Notes: a model not told the origin generated them from the letters alone. DNA of 64,000 bases from Kitasatospora sp. NBC_01266 (GCF_036242395.1 NZ_CP108458.1:3658001-3722000); one strand, 5' to 3'. Shown: positions 51,026 to 60,157, counted from the stretch's first letter. Numbers and translations: made by a program.

Positions 51026-52237
51026 ATGTCGACCACGACAGATCCGGCCCAGGCCCCCACCGCCGCACCCGCGCCGTCAGCACAGGCAGCGCAGCCGGCG
51101 GACATCGAGGTCCCGCGCGGCCTCAAGGGCGTCGTCGTCACCGAGACCGCGCTGAGCGACGTACGCGGGCTCGAGGGCTTCTACCACTACCGGCAGTACT
51201 CGGCGATCGAGCTGGCCGAGCGGCGGAGCCTGGAGGACGTATGGCACCTGCTGCTGCTCGGCGAGCTGCCGGACGCCGCCGCCCGGGCCGCCTTCCACGC
51301 CCGCACCGCACCGCTGCGCCGACTGCCCGAGGCGCTGCGCCCGCTGCTGCCCGCGCTCGCGGCCGCCACCAAGGAGGCCGGGCCGCTGGCCGCCCTGGGG
51401 CCCGCGCTCTCCATAGCGGCCGCCGACCGCGGCATCCGCCCGCTCTACGACACCGCGCCCGAGCAGCGGATCGAGGACGCGCTCTTCGCCACCGCGCTGG
51501 TGCCCACCATCCTCACCGCGCTGCACCGCCTGCAGCACGGCGAGCAGCCCGTCGAGCCGCGCGAGGACCTGCCGTACGCCGCCAACTACCTCTACATGCT
51601 GACCGGCCGGGAGCCGGCACCCGCCGAGGCCAGGGCGATCGAGCGCTACCTGATCGCCACCGTCGACCACGGCTTCAACGCCTCCACCTTCACCGCCCGG
51701 GTGATCGCCTCCACCGGCGCCGACCTGGTCGCCTGCCTGGTCGGCGGCCTCGGCGCGCTCTCCGGTCCGCTGCACGGCGGCGCCCCGAGCCGGGCCCTGG
51801 ACACCCTGGAGGCGATCGGCACCCCCGACCGGATCGACCCCTGGATCCGCGAACGGGTGCTGGCCGGCGAGCGGATCATGGGCTTCGGCCACCCCGTCTA
51901 CCGCACCGACGACCCGCGCTCGCGGATGCTGCGCGGCGTCGCCGAGGGCTTCGGCGGCGACCTGGTCGACTTCGCCGTCGAGGTGGAGCGCCAGGTGCTG
52001 GCGATCCTCGCCGAGCTCAAGCCCGGCCGCGAGCTGCACACCAACGTCGAGTTCTACGCGGGCGTGGTGATGCACCTGTGCGGCCTGCCGAGCGAGATGT
52101 TCACCCCCACCTTCGCCGCCGCCCGCGCCATCGGCTGGAGCGCCAACATCCTGGAGCAGGCGGCCGACAGCAAGATCATCCGCCCCGCCGCCCGCTACGT
52201 CGGACCGCCGGTCCCGCAGCCCGTGCCGAGCCGCTGA
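51026..52237 (+). CDS. Citrate synthase / methylcitrate synthase-like protein
   Basis: Citrate synthase-fold enzyme of 403 residues. An Ala/Pro-rich N-terminal 30 residues precede the fold, opening IEVPRGLKGVVVTETALSDVRGLEGFYHYR. The two catalytic His are present (GPLHGGAPSRALDTLEAIG and GFGHPVYRTDDPRSRML). The third catalytic position, Asp in most citrate synthases (NVDFY), is Glu here (HTNVEFYAG). ATG at 51026 with GAGGAGG upstream. Divergent from the HTH-citrate synthase. It may condense oxaloacetate with acetyl- or propionyl-CoA; the Glu makes the activity less certain. The main house-keeping citrate synthase is probably elsewhere. Confidence 0.9.
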   Translation: MSTTTDPAQAPTAAPAPSAQAAQPADIEVPRGLKGVVVTETALSDVRGLEGFYHYRQYSAIELAERRSLEDVWHLLLLGELPDAAARAAFHARTAPLRRLPEALRPLLPALAAATKEAGPLAALGPALSIAAADRGIRPLYDTAPEQRIEDALFATALVPTILTALHRLQHGEQPVEPREDLPYAANYLYMLTGREPAPAEARAIERYLIATVDHGFNASTFTARVIASTGADLVACLVGGLGALSGPLHGGAPSRALDTLEAIGTPDRIDPWIRERVLAGERIMGFGHPVYRTDDPRSRMLRGVAEGFGGDLVDFAVEVERQVLAILAELKPGRELHTNVEFYAGVVMHLCGLPSEMFTPTFAAARAIGWSANILEQAADSKIIRPAARYVGPPVPQPVPSR

Positions 52238-52279
52238 ACCGGCCGGGGCCCTGACGCCGCAGCCCGGACCCGCCGGACC

Positions 52280-52681
52280 TCACCAACCGGCGAACCGCTG
52301 GTCCGTCGAAACCACCTCGCGCCCCAACGGCATCAGCGAGATCGGGATCATCTTCAGGTTCGCCCAGCCGAACGGAATCCCGATGATCGAGACGAACAGC
52401 GGAATACTCGTCGCGATGTGCGCCAGCGCCAACCACCAGCCCGCGAACACCAGCCAGATCACGTTGCCCACGCAGGACGCGGCCCCCGCGTCCGGACGCT
52501 CCACCGTGGTGCGGCCGAACGGCCACAGGACGTAGCCGGCAATCCGAAACGAGGCGATACCGAATGGAATGGTAATGATCAGCACGCAGCAAACGATTCC
52601 GGCAATGACATAGCCAATAGCCATCCAAATGCCGCAGAAGACCAGCCAGAGCACGTTGAGGACGAAGCTGAGCACCTTCAT
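52280..52681 (-). CDS. YccF-domain membrane protein
   Basis: Small membrane protein of 133 residues made of two repeated YccF units. Each has a hydrophobic start (LNVLWLVFCGIWMAIGYVIAG and GNVIWLVFAGWWLALAHIATSIPL) and a loop ending in IPFG (IITIPFGIASFRIAGYVLWPFGR and IIGIPFGWANLKMIPISLMPLGR). This matches the YccF family of unknown function. Four membrane helices are predicted. The upstream flank of the ATG at 52681 is AT-richer than its surroundings. It converges with the citrate synthase gene. Confidence 0.92.
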   Translation of the reverse strand: MKVLSFVLNVLWLVFCGIWMAIGYVIAGIVCCVLIITIPFGIASFRIAGYVLWPFGRTTVERPDAGAASCVGNVIWLVFAGWWLALAHIATSIPLFVSIIGIPFGWANLKMIPISLMPLGREVVSTDQRFAGW

Positions 52682-52875
52682 ACGTCAAGCTTTGCACGCC
52701 CATGGCCGGACTACGACACGGGCCGGTGCGACCCCCCGCTCCACCTGACACCCGCCGGCCGGGTGCGTTGGGCCGTGCCGGTGAGTGTTCCGAACACGAC
52801 CATCCCGGCACGGTGTCCCGGCGCGGCGCTGGTGGTTGAGTGGCCCGGTGACCGAGGAGTGGCGCGCGGCGAGCG

Positions 52876-54621
52876 GTGGTGCGGGTGGCGGGTAACGGCG
52901 GCTTTCCGTCCCGAGGGGTGTGGCGCCGACCGCCGCTGCGATGGGTGGACGTGCTCGTCGCGGCGGCACTGCTGGCACTGCTGTACGGGCTGCTGGAGCT
53001 GGCGCCGGGGCTGAACGCGCCGTTCCTGCCGAACCAGGCGCCGGCGACGGTCTCCACCGATCCGGCCAACCTGCCGTACTACGCGGTGCGTTCGCTGCTG
53101 CGGATGTTCCTGGCACTGATCGCCTCGGTGATCTTCACCTTCGTCTACGCCACCGCGGCGGCCCGGGTGAAGCGGCTGGAGAAGCTGCTGCTGCCGGTGC
53201 TCGACATCCTGCAGTCGGTGCCGGTGCTCGGCTTCCTGTCGGTCACCGTGACGGCGTTCATCGCGCTCTTCCCGGGTTCCACGCTGGGCCTGGAGTGCGC
53301 CTCGATCTTCGCCATCTTCACCGCGATGGCCTGGAACATGACCTTCGCCTTCTACGCCTCGCTAAGCAGCCAGCCGCGCGAGCTGGACGAGGCGGCCCGG
53401 GTGATGCGGCTGACCAAGTGGCAGCGGTTCTGGCGGCTGGACGTGCCCAGCGGGATGATCCCGCTGGTCTGGAACGGGATGATGAGCTTCGGCGGCGCCT
53501 GGTTCTTCCTGGCCGCCTCGGAGTCGATCAGCGTGCTCAACCACCACTACGCGCTGCCCGGCATGGGGTCCTACGCCGCCGCGGCGATCGCCGACGGCAA
53601 CCTCGGCCAGGTGGGCATCGCGATCGCCGTCATGGTGGTCATGGTGATCGGCGTCAACGTGGTCTTCTGGCGGCCGATGACGGCCTGGTCGGAGCGGTTC
53701 CGGGTGGAGGATTCGGAGTCCGCCGACCGGCCGCGCAGCCTGGTCCTCGACCTGCTGCGCCGCTCCAGCGTGCCGGCCCGGCTGGGCCGCCCGCTGCGCC
53801 CGGTCGGGAACGCGCTGGACCGGGGGACGCGGGTCTTCGGGCTGGCCGAGCACCCGCTGGCGACGCCGGCGGTCCGGGAGCGCACCGGGGACGTGTTCTT
53901 CGCCGGGGCGGTGAGCGCGGTCTCGCTGTTCGGCGCCTGGCGGGCCTTCGACTACGTGCGCACCACCGTGGGGCTCAGCGAGTTCGCGCACGCCTTCTAC
54001 TTCGGGGCCGCCACCTTCGCGCGGGTGGTGGTGCTGCTGGTGCTCGCGACCGTGGTCTGGGTGCCGATCGGGGTCTGGATCGGGATGAACCCGAAGGTCC
54101 TGCGGTTCGCCCAGCCGGTGGTGCAGGTGCTGGCCAGCTTCCCGGCGAACTTCGTCTTCCCGTTCGCCACCGCCGCCTTCATCGCGCTCGGCATCTCGCT
54201 GAACATCGGCGCCGTGCTGCTGATGGCGCTGGGCGCGCAGTGGTACATCCTGTTCAACGTGATCGCCGGGGCCTCGGCCATCCCGTCCGACCTGCGCGAG
54301 GCGATGACCGGGTTCCAGGTGGGCGGCCGGCTGCGCTGGCGGGCGTTCATCCTGCCGGCGGTCTTCCCGTACTACGTGACCGGCGGGATCACGGCGGCCG
54401 GCGGGGCGTGGAACGCCTCGATCGTCGCGGAGGTGGTCAGCTACGGCCCGCACACCCTGACCGCCTTCGGCCTCGGCTCCTACATCGCGAACGCCACCGG
54501 GACCGGGGACTTCCCGAAGATCCTGGTCGGGGTCTCGGTGATGAGCGTCTACGTGGTCGCGCTGAACCGGTTGCTGTGGCGGCGCCTGTACCGCCTCGCC
54601 GAGACCCGCTACGCACTCTGA
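52876..54621 (+). CDS. ABC transporter permease, two fused NitT/TauT-type domains
   Basis: Permease of 581 residues consisting of two transmembrane domains in one chain. Each has the EAA loop that contacts the ATPase: ELDEAARVMRLTKWQRFWRLDVPSGMIPL near residue 170 and LREAMTGFQVGGRLRWRAFILPAVFPYY near residue 475. About ten to twelve helices are predicted. Fusion of two BPD_transp_1 domains is unusual, since NitT/TauT systems normally use two copies of one permease. GTG start with a weak ribosome binding site. It precedes the ATPase by 11 nt. No substrate-binding protein gene is adjacent, so the substrate is unknown. Confidence 0.9.
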   Translation: MVRVAGNGGFPSRGVWRRPPLRWVDVLVAAALLALLYGLLELAPGLNAPFLPNQAPATVSTDPANLPYYAVRSLLRMFLALIASVIFTFVYATAAARVKRLEKLLLPVLDILQSVPVLGFLSVTVTAFIALFPGSTLGLECASIFAIFTAMAWNMTFAFYASLSSQPRELDEAARVMRLTKWQRFWRLDVPSGMIPLVWNGMMSFGGAWFFLAASESISVLNHHYALPGMGSYAAAAIADGNLGQVGIAIAVMVVMVIGVNVVFWRPMTAWSERFRVEDSESADRPRSLVLDLLRRSSVPARLGRPLRPVGNALDRGTRVFGLAEHPLATPAVRERTGDVFFAGAVSAVSLFGAWRAFDYVRTTVGLSEFAHAFYFGAATFARVVVLLVLATVVWVPIGVWIGMNPKVLRFAQPVVQVLASFPANFVFPFATAAFIALGISLNIGAVLLMALGAQWYILFNVIAGASAIPSDLREAMTGFQVGGRLRWRAFILPAVFPYYVTGGITAAGGAWNASIVAEVVSYGPHTLTAFGLGSYIANATGTGDFPKILVGVSVMSVYVVALNRLLWRRLYRLAETRYAL

Positions 54622-54632
54622 CGGAGACCCTG

Positions 54633-55955
54633 ATGACCACCCCCCGGACCACCATCGTCGAGGCCGACGGCGTCACCAAGACCTTCAGCACCCCCGATGG
54701 CCGCGCACTGCCGGTCCTGGACGACATCAGCCTGCGGCTGGTGGAGGGCGAGATCGTCGCCCTGCTCGGCAAGTCCGGCTCCGGCAAGTCCACCCTGCTG
54801 CGCTGCCTGGCCGGGCTGATCGCGCCGTCCTCGGGCACCGTCGCCTACCGCGACACCCCGCTGCTCGCTGCCAACCCCGGGGTGGCGATGGTCTTCCAGT
54901 CCTTCGCGCTGCTGCCCTGGCTGACCGTGCAGCAGAACGTCGAACTGAGCCTGCAGGCCCGCGGCGTCGGCGAGGCGGAGCGGCGGGAGCGGGCGCTGAA
55001 GGCGATCGACCTGATCGGCCTGGACGGCTTCGAGGGCGCCTACCCCAAGGAGCTCTCCGGCGGCATGCGCCAGCGGGTCGGCTTCGCCCGCGCCCTGGTG
55101 GTCGAGCCGGACGCGCTCTTCATGGACGAGCCGTTCTCCGCACTGGACGTGCTGACGGCCGAGAACCTGCGCTCCGAGCTGGTGGGCCTGTGGGAGGGCC
55201 ACGAGGCGCCGGTGAAGTCGATCCTGATCGTCACCCACAACATCGAGGAGGCGGTGCTGCTGGCCGACCGGATCCTGGTGCTCTCCTCCAACCCGGGCCG
55301 GATCAGGGCCGAGCTGACCGTCGACCTGTCGCGCCCCCGGGACCGCCGCACCCCGCAGTTCGAGGCCCTGGTGGACACCGTCTACGGGATCCTGACCGGC
55401 CGCGAGGAGCGCGAGGCGGCCGCGGCCACCGAGGCGGCGGCCCGGCCGCCCGCGACCCCGATCACCACCCCGCTGCCGGTGGCCAGCGTCGGCGGGCTGG
55501 CCGGTCTGCTGGAGATCCTGCAGACCATGGGCGGCGAGGAGGGGCTGGCGGAGATCGCGGACGAGCTGAACTTCGAGGTCGACGACCTGCTGCCACTGGT
55601 CGACGCCGCCGTCCTGCTCGGCCTGGCCGACACCGCCCACGCCCGGATCGCGATCACCGAGGCCGGCCGCGAGTTCACCGCCGCCGACATCCTCACCAGC
55701 AAGCTGCTCTTCGCCCGCAACGCGGCCCGCCGGGCCCCGCTGGTGCGCGCCGTGGTGCAGTCGCTGGCCGCCACCGAGGAGCACAAGCTGCGCGAGGACT
55801 TCTTCCTCGACCTGCTGCGCCGCGGCTTCGACGCAGAGGACGCCAGGCGCCAGCTGGGCATCGCGATCGACTGGGGCCGGTACGGCGAGCTGTACGACTA
55901 CGACGCCGACGACGGCGAGTTCACCCTGGAGCCCGGCGCGGAGGCGGCGCTGTGA
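54633..55955 (+). CDS. ABC transporter ATPase with AAA-associated C-terminal domain
   Basis: ATP-binding protein of 440 residues. Nucleotide-binding domain: Walker A LLGKSGSGKSTLL, Q-loop VFQSFALLPW, signature ELSGGMRQRVGFARAL, Walker B ALFMDEPFSALD and H-loop VTHNIEEAV. The last ~190 residues after an Ala-rich linker match the AAA-associated C-terminal domain found on some NitT/TauT-type ATPases (GGLAGLLEILQTMGGEEGLAEIADELNFEVDDLLPLVDAAV). It starts 11 nt after the permease and is surely its partner. The tail may sense a ligand or regulate ATPase activity. Confidence 0.93.
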   Translation: MTTPRTTIVEADGVTKTFSTPDGRALPVLDDISLRLVEGEIVALLGKSGSGKSTLLRCLAGLIAPSSGTVAYRDTPLLAANPGVAMVFQSFALLPWLTVQQNVELSLQARGVGEAERRERALKAIDLIGLDGFEGAYPKELSGGMRQRVGFARALVVEPDALFMDEPFSALDVLTAENLRSELVGLWEGHEAPVKSILIVTHNIEEAVLLADRILVLSSNPGRIRAELTVDLSRPRDRRTPQFEALVDTVYGILTGREEREAAAATEAAARPPATPITTPLPVASVGGLAGLLEILQTMGGEEGLAEIADELNFEVDDLLPLVDAAVLLGLADTAHARIAITEAGREFTAADILTSKLLFARNAARRAPLVRAVVQSLAATEEHKLREDFFLDLLRRGFDAEDARRQLGIAIDWGRYGELYDYDADDGEFTLEPGAEAAL

Positions 55956-56063
55956 CCCACCGTTAGACCTCCCCCGCCCCGCTGTCGGGTAGCCCCCGGC
56001 ACAGCCTCCAGAAACACTTGCTAGATTGCGCAACCAAGCAAGTAGCGAGGGAGTGCGAAGCAG

Positions 56064-56528
56064 GTGGCAGAGCAGTGGGCCGAGCGGCCCGACGATGACA
56101 TAGCGGCGTCACCGCGAGCACGCCGACGCCGCGCGCAATCCGCTCCGGCGGTCCGGCACAGCGGCGCCGTCGCCCTGCTGCTCACTGCCCTGCCGCTGGC
56201 GGGCGCGCTGGGGGACGAGGCCGCCGGCCCGGGTCTGGGCCTGGTCTTCGCGCTCTGCGCCGTACTCGGCACGGCGGCGGCCGCCGCCCTGGCCACCCGG
56301 GCGGGCTGGTGGTGGGTGCTGGCGGCCCCGCCGCCGGTGGTGCTGGCCGCCTGGGCCGGCGGCGAACTGCTCGGCGACTCCGCCAAGTACCAGGGGTCCA
56401 AGGCACTGGCCACCGGAGCGGTGCGCTGGCTGGTGCACGGCTTCCCGGTGATGGCCGAGTCGATCGGCGCCGCCCTGCTGGTCATCGTGGTCCGGATCGT
56501 GTTGGAGAAGAGGAACCGTCGTGGCTGA
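56064..56528 (+). CDS. Small multi-helix membrane protein, DUF6542-like
   Basis: Membrane protein of 154 residues. A basic, Ala-rich N-terminus (~30 residues) is followed by four predicted helices (AVALLLTALPLAGAL, LGLVFALCAVLGTAAAAAL, WWWVLAAPPPVVLAAWAGG, GFPVMAESIGAALLVIVVRIVL) and a short basic tail. It resembles the DUF6542 group; family assignment is tentative. GTG start. Its 3' end overlaps the LCP gene by 8 nt, so the two are translationally coupled and likely function together at the envelope. Confidence 0.72.
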   Translation: MAEQWAERPDDDIAASPRARRRRAQSAPAVRHSGAVALLLTALPLAGALGDEAAGPGLGLVFALCAVLGTAAAAALATRAGWWWVLAAPPPVVLAAWAGGELLGDSAKYQGSKALATGAVRWLVHGFPVMAESIGAALLVIVVRIVLEKRNRRG

Positions 56529-58155
56529 CCACTCCCCCGCCGGCCCGGGCCGCGCCGCCCGCCGCCAGGCCGCCGCGCCGGCCAAGCGCAAGCGCACCTC
56601 GCCCCTGGTCATCGCCGGCCGCACGGTCGCCTGCGCCACCTCGCTCGCGGTGCTCTGCGGCAGCGGCTTCTCCTGGTACGCCTACACCTCGCTGACCACC
56701 GGGCTGACCACCTCCACCGCGCTGAGCGCCGTCAAGAAGTCCGCGCCGCCGCACCTGGACAACTCGGTCAACATCCTGCTGATCGGCCTGGACAGCCGCA
56801 AGGACATGAACGGCAACGACCTGCCCAAGCAGTTCGTCCAGGACGAGCTGAACGCCGGCTCCAGCGACATCGGCGGCTACAACACCAACACCCTGATCGT
56901 GCTGCACATACCCGCGAACGGGGGCAAGGTCACCGCACTGTCCATCCCCCGTGACGACTACGTGATGGACTACAACGGCGACGGGTCCCAGCAGGGCATG
57001 CACAAGATCAAGGAGGCCTACGGGCGGGCCAAGGCGGTCGCCGACCAGAAGCTCGCGAACAAGGGGCTCAGCAAGGCGCAGGAGGAGCAGCAGAGCCGCG
57101 AGGTGGGCCGGGAGGCGACGCTGGCCACCGTGCAGAAGTTCCTCGGGATCCCGATCGACCACTTCGCCGAGGTCAACCTGCTCGGCTTCTACGACATCGC
57201 GCAGCAGGTCGGCCCGGTCCAGGTCTGCCTGAACCACGCCACCAGCGACCCGGCCGAGACCGGTCAGGGCTCCGGCTTCTCGGGCCAGGCCGGCATCAAC
57301 ACGCTGAACGCCTCGCAGGCCCTCGCCTTCGTCCGCCAGCGCCACAACCTGCCGAACGGCGACCTGGACCGCACCCACCGCCAGCAGGCCTTCATCTCCT
57401 CGGTGGAGTACAAGCTCAAGCAGGAGGGCGTCTTCGGCGACCTCGGCAAGATGCAGGGCCTGTTCAACGTCGTGAAGAAGGACGTGGTGATCGACGACCA
57501 GTGGAACATCCTGGACTTCGCCCAGCAGGCACCCAACCTGACCGGCGGCAACGTCGAGTTCAACACGCTGCCGATCGCCGGCTTCGCGACCATCGGCGGC
57601 GAGGACGTGAACAAGGTCAACCCGGTGGAGATCCAGCAGATCGTCCAGACCCTGTTCGGCCATGACCCGGCGCCCGCGCCCACCGACAGCTCCTCGGCCG
57701 CGCCCGCCTCGGCGCCGGCGGCCCCGGCGGCCCCGAGCTCGGCGCCCGCGGCCCAGGCGAGCGGGACGGCGGACGTGTACAACGCCTCCACGGTGAGCGG
57801 GGCCGCCGCGAACGAGTCCAAGGCGCTGGCCGGCATGGGCCTGAAGGCCGGCCGGGTCACCGAGGCGAGCAGCCACCCCAAGACCACCCAGGTCACCTAC
57901 GGCGCCGGCGAGAAGGACAGCGCGGACGCGGTGGCCGCCCGGTACGGGGTGAGCGCGGCGCCCTCCTCGGCGGTGGCGGCCGGGCACATCCAGGTGATCC
58001 TGGGCACCGGGTACACCCCGCCGGGCGGGGCGGCGACGGCCGGCGGAGCCGCCGGCAGCCCGGCCGCCGCCGGCGGCGCGAGTTCCGACCCGGCGGCGAG
58101 CCTGCCGATGCAGGGGCCCCCGGTGAAGATGGGCGGCATTCCCTGCGTGAACTGA
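56521..58155 (+). CDS. LytR-CpsA-Psr family cell-wall ligase with LytR_C domain
   Basis: LCP phosphotransferase of 544 residues that attaches polyprenyl-linked glycopolymers to peptidoglycan in Gram-positive bacteria. A short cytoplasmic basic stretch and one membrane helix near residue 35 precede the LCP domain. That domain starts NILLIGLDSRKD and includes ALSIPRDDYV, MHKIKEAY, HFAEVNLLGFYDI and DLDRTHRQQAFIS. A low-complexity linker leads to a LytR_C domain (TADVYNASTVSGAAANESKALAGMG). An Ala/Gly-rich tail follows. GTG start overlaps the DUF6542-like gene by 8 nt. Confidence 0.93.
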   Translation: MADHSPAGPGRAARRQAAAPAKRKRTSPLVIAGRTVACATSLAVLCGSGFSWYAYTSLTTGLTTSTALSAVKKSAPPHLDNSVNILLIGLDSRKDMNGNDLPKQFVQDELNAGSSDIGGYNTNTLIVLHIPANGGKVTALSIPRDDYVMDYNGDGSQQGMHKIKEAYGRAKAVADQKLANKGLSKAQEEQQSREVGREATLATVQKFLGIPIDHFAEVNLLGFYDIAQQVGPVQVCLNHATSDPAETGQGSGFSGQAGINTLNASQALAFVRQRHNLPNGDLDRTHRQQAFISSVEYKLKQEGVFGDLGKMQGLFNVVKKDVVIDDQWNILDFAQQAPNLTGGNVEFNTLPIAGFATIGGEDVNKVNPVEIQQIVQTLFGHDPAPAPTDSSSAAPASAPAAPAAPSSAPAAQASGTADVYNASTVSGAAANESKALAGMGLKAGRVTEASSHPKTTQVTYGAGEKDSADAVAARYGVSAAPSSAVAAGHIQVILGTGYTPPGGAATAGGAAGSPAAAGGASSDPAASLPMQGPPVKMGGIPCVN

Positions 58156-58241
58156 GCCAGCTGGGCGGGGCGGAAATAGGATGAGCTTGCCTATACCCGC
58201 CCCGCCCCCGCCGGGGCCCGACGCAGCACCTCGGAGGGTCG

Positions 58242-59075
58242 ATGACCCGACGCCGCCCCGCCCGCCACGCGAGCGCCGATGAGCTGCTGACCGAACTCGG
58301 CCGGCTCACCGAGCAGGTGCTGGAGCGTGCCGAGTTGCAGCAGGCGCGGGTCGAGCTGGCCGAGGCGCTGCAGCGCGAACTGCTGCCCGCCGCCCTGCCC
58401 GAGCTGCCGGGACTGCGCGCCGCCGCCCGCTACGCCCCCGCCCGGCACGGCCTGAACATCGGCGGCGACTGGTACGACGGCTTCCCGCTGCCGGACGGCT
58501 CGCTCGCCTTCTCGATCGGCGACGTGCAGGGCCACGACGTGGAGGCGGCAGCCTTCATGGGCCAGGTCAGAGTGGGGCTGCGGGCGGTGGCGGCGACCGC
58601 GGCCGACCCGGGCGAGGTGCTCAGCCGGGCCAACGACCTGCTGCTCTCGATGGACACCCGGCTCTTCGCCACCTGCAGCTTCCTGCGCTTCGACCCCGTC
58701 ACCCGGGAGCTGGCGCACGCCCGGGCCGGCCATGTGCCCTGGGTCTGGGCCACCCCCGACGGCCGCTGGGGCCTCACCGAGGACGAGGGCGGCCTGCCGC
58801 TCGGCGTGCTGCCGGCCGAGCGCTACCCGGTCACCCGCCGCCGGCTGCCGCCGGTGGGCGCGTTCGTGCTGGTCACCGACGGGGTGATCGAGGGCCCGGC
58901 GTTCCCGATCGAGGCCGGTCTGGAGCAGGTGGCCCGGGTGACCCGGGCGGGGGTCCGGTCCGACCCGGCCGAGCTGGCCGCCGAGGTGATCAAGGTGGCC
59001 GACCTCACCGGACACGCCGACGACGCCGCCGTCCTGGTGCTGCGGCACGACGAGCCACCGACCGGCGGACGGTAG
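58242..59075 (+). CDS. SpoIIE/PP2C-type serine phosphatase
   Basis: Phosphatase of 277 residues. An N-terminal coiled-coil-like helix (LLTELGRLTEQVLERAELQQARVELAEALQRELL, shown in part) precedes a SpoIIE domain. Metal-binding motifs are GGDWYDGF, IGDVQGHD, VTDGVIEGP and TGHADDAAVLVL. No sensor or HATPase domain is attached. In actinomycetes such proteins act on phosphorylated anti-sigma-factor antagonists; no such partner is adjacent. A MASE1 protein follows 48 nt downstream. GTG/ATG starts nearby; the ATG at 58242 with GGAGG upstream is taken. Confidence 0.9.
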   Translation: MTRRRPARHASADELLTELGRLTEQVLERAELQQARVELAEALQRELLPAALPELPGLRAAARYAPARHGLNIGGDWYDGFPLPDGSLAFSIGDVQGHDVEAAAFMGQVRVGLRAVAATAADPGEVLSRANDLLLSMDTRLFATCSFLRFDPVTRELAHARAGHVPWVWATPDGRWGLTEDEGGLPLGVLPAERYPVTRRRLPPVGAFVLVTDGVIEGPAFPIEAGLEQVARVTRAGVRSDPAELAAEVIKVADLTGHADDAAVLVLRHDEPPTGGR

Positions 59076-59123
59076 CCCCGTCCGCGCGTGTCACCGCCGC
59101 GCCCGCCGCTCCGGCGTTGTCTG

Positions 59124-60137
59124 ATGGCTGCTGTGGTGCGAAACGCGGGGCGGCTGCCCTGGGACCCGAGGCGTTCGGCCGCCGCGGCCCTGTGGATCCT
59201 CGCCGTCGCGGCGGCCTATTTCGTGTCCGGGCGACTCGGCCTGCGGCAGCAGATCGTGGTCGCGGGCGCCAAGGTCACCCCGCTCTGGCCGCCCACCGGC
59301 ATCGCGCTGACCTGCCTGCTGCTGCTCGGCCTGCGCATCTGGCCGGGCATCGCGCTCGGCGCCTTCCTGGTCATCGCCTCGCTCGGCCCGCTGCACCCCG
59401 CCTCCTTCGGGATCGTCGCGGGCAACACGCTGGCCCCGATCGCCTCCTACCTGATGCTGCGCGCGGTCGGGTTCCGGCTGGAGCTGGACCGGCTGCGCGA
59501 CGGCCTGGCCCTGGTCTTCCTCGGCGCGCTGGCCGGGATGCTGGTCAGCTCCACCGTGGGCAGCGGCGTGCTCTGGCTGAGCGGCTCGGTGCCCGGCCAC
59601 GAGTTCCTGGCGAGCTGGTCGGCCTGGTGGACCGGGGACGCGATGGGCGTGCTGGTGATCACCCCGCTGCTGCTGGCGCTGCGCGCCTTCCGGCTGCCCG
59701 AGGACCGCGGGCCGTTCGACTGGGTGGAACCGCTGGCCCTGCTGGCCGGCACGGTGGCGGTCACCCTGGTCGCCACGATCAGCTCGCTGGGCCTGCTCTT
59801 CCTGGTCTTCCCGCTGCTGATCTGGGCGGCACTGCGCTTCCAGCTGATCGGCGCCACGCCCTGCGTGCTGGTGGTCTCGGTGCTCACCATCGGCGCCGCC
59901 GTCGACCACCGCGGCCCGTTCGCCCACCACGGCGTGCTCGCGACCATGACGATCCTGCAGGCGCTGAACGGCTCGGCCGCGCTGACCGGGCTGCTGCTCT
60001 CCGCCATCATCACCGAGCAGCGGGCGATGTACCGCCGGATCGAGCAGGCCTGCATCGGGCTGACCCGGGTGGTGGCCCGGCTGGCGCCCGGTGAGAACGG
60101 CACGCACTGGCCGCCGCCCGAGGACGGCGGCCAGTAG
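59124..60137 (+). CDS. MASE1-domain membrane protein without output domain
   Basis: Integral membrane protein of 337 residues composed of a MASE1 sensor domain only. It has eight or nine helices, beginning RRSAAAALWILAVAAAYFVSGRLGL and including KVTPLWPPTGIALTCLLLLGLRIWPGIALGAFLV and AWWTGDAMGVLVITPLLLAL. MASE1 domains normally precede GGDEF, EAL or histidine kinase output domains; here the C-terminal ~35 residues are polar and short. It follows the SpoIIE phosphatase, so a split sensor-output pair is possible. A GTG at 59088 is an alternative start; neither has a strong ribosome binding site. Confidence 0.85.
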   Translation: MAAVVRNAGRLPWDPRRSAAAALWILAVAAAYFVSGRLGLRQQIVVAGAKVTPLWPPTGIALTCLLLLGLRIWPGIALGAFLVIASLGPLHPASFGIVAGNTLAPIASYLMLRAVGFRLELDRLRDGLALVFLGALAGMLVSSTVGSGVLWLSGSVPGHEFLASWSAWWTGDAMGVLVITPLLLALRAFRLPEDRGPFDWVEPLALLAGTVAVTLVATISSLGLLFLVFPLLIWAALRFQLIGATPCVLVVSVLTIGAAVDHRGPFAHHGVLATMTILQALNGSAALTGLLLSAIITEQRAMYRRIEQACIGLTRVVARLAPGENGTHWPPPEDGGQ

Positions 60138-60157
60138 GACGCGGGCAGCAGGCGCGG

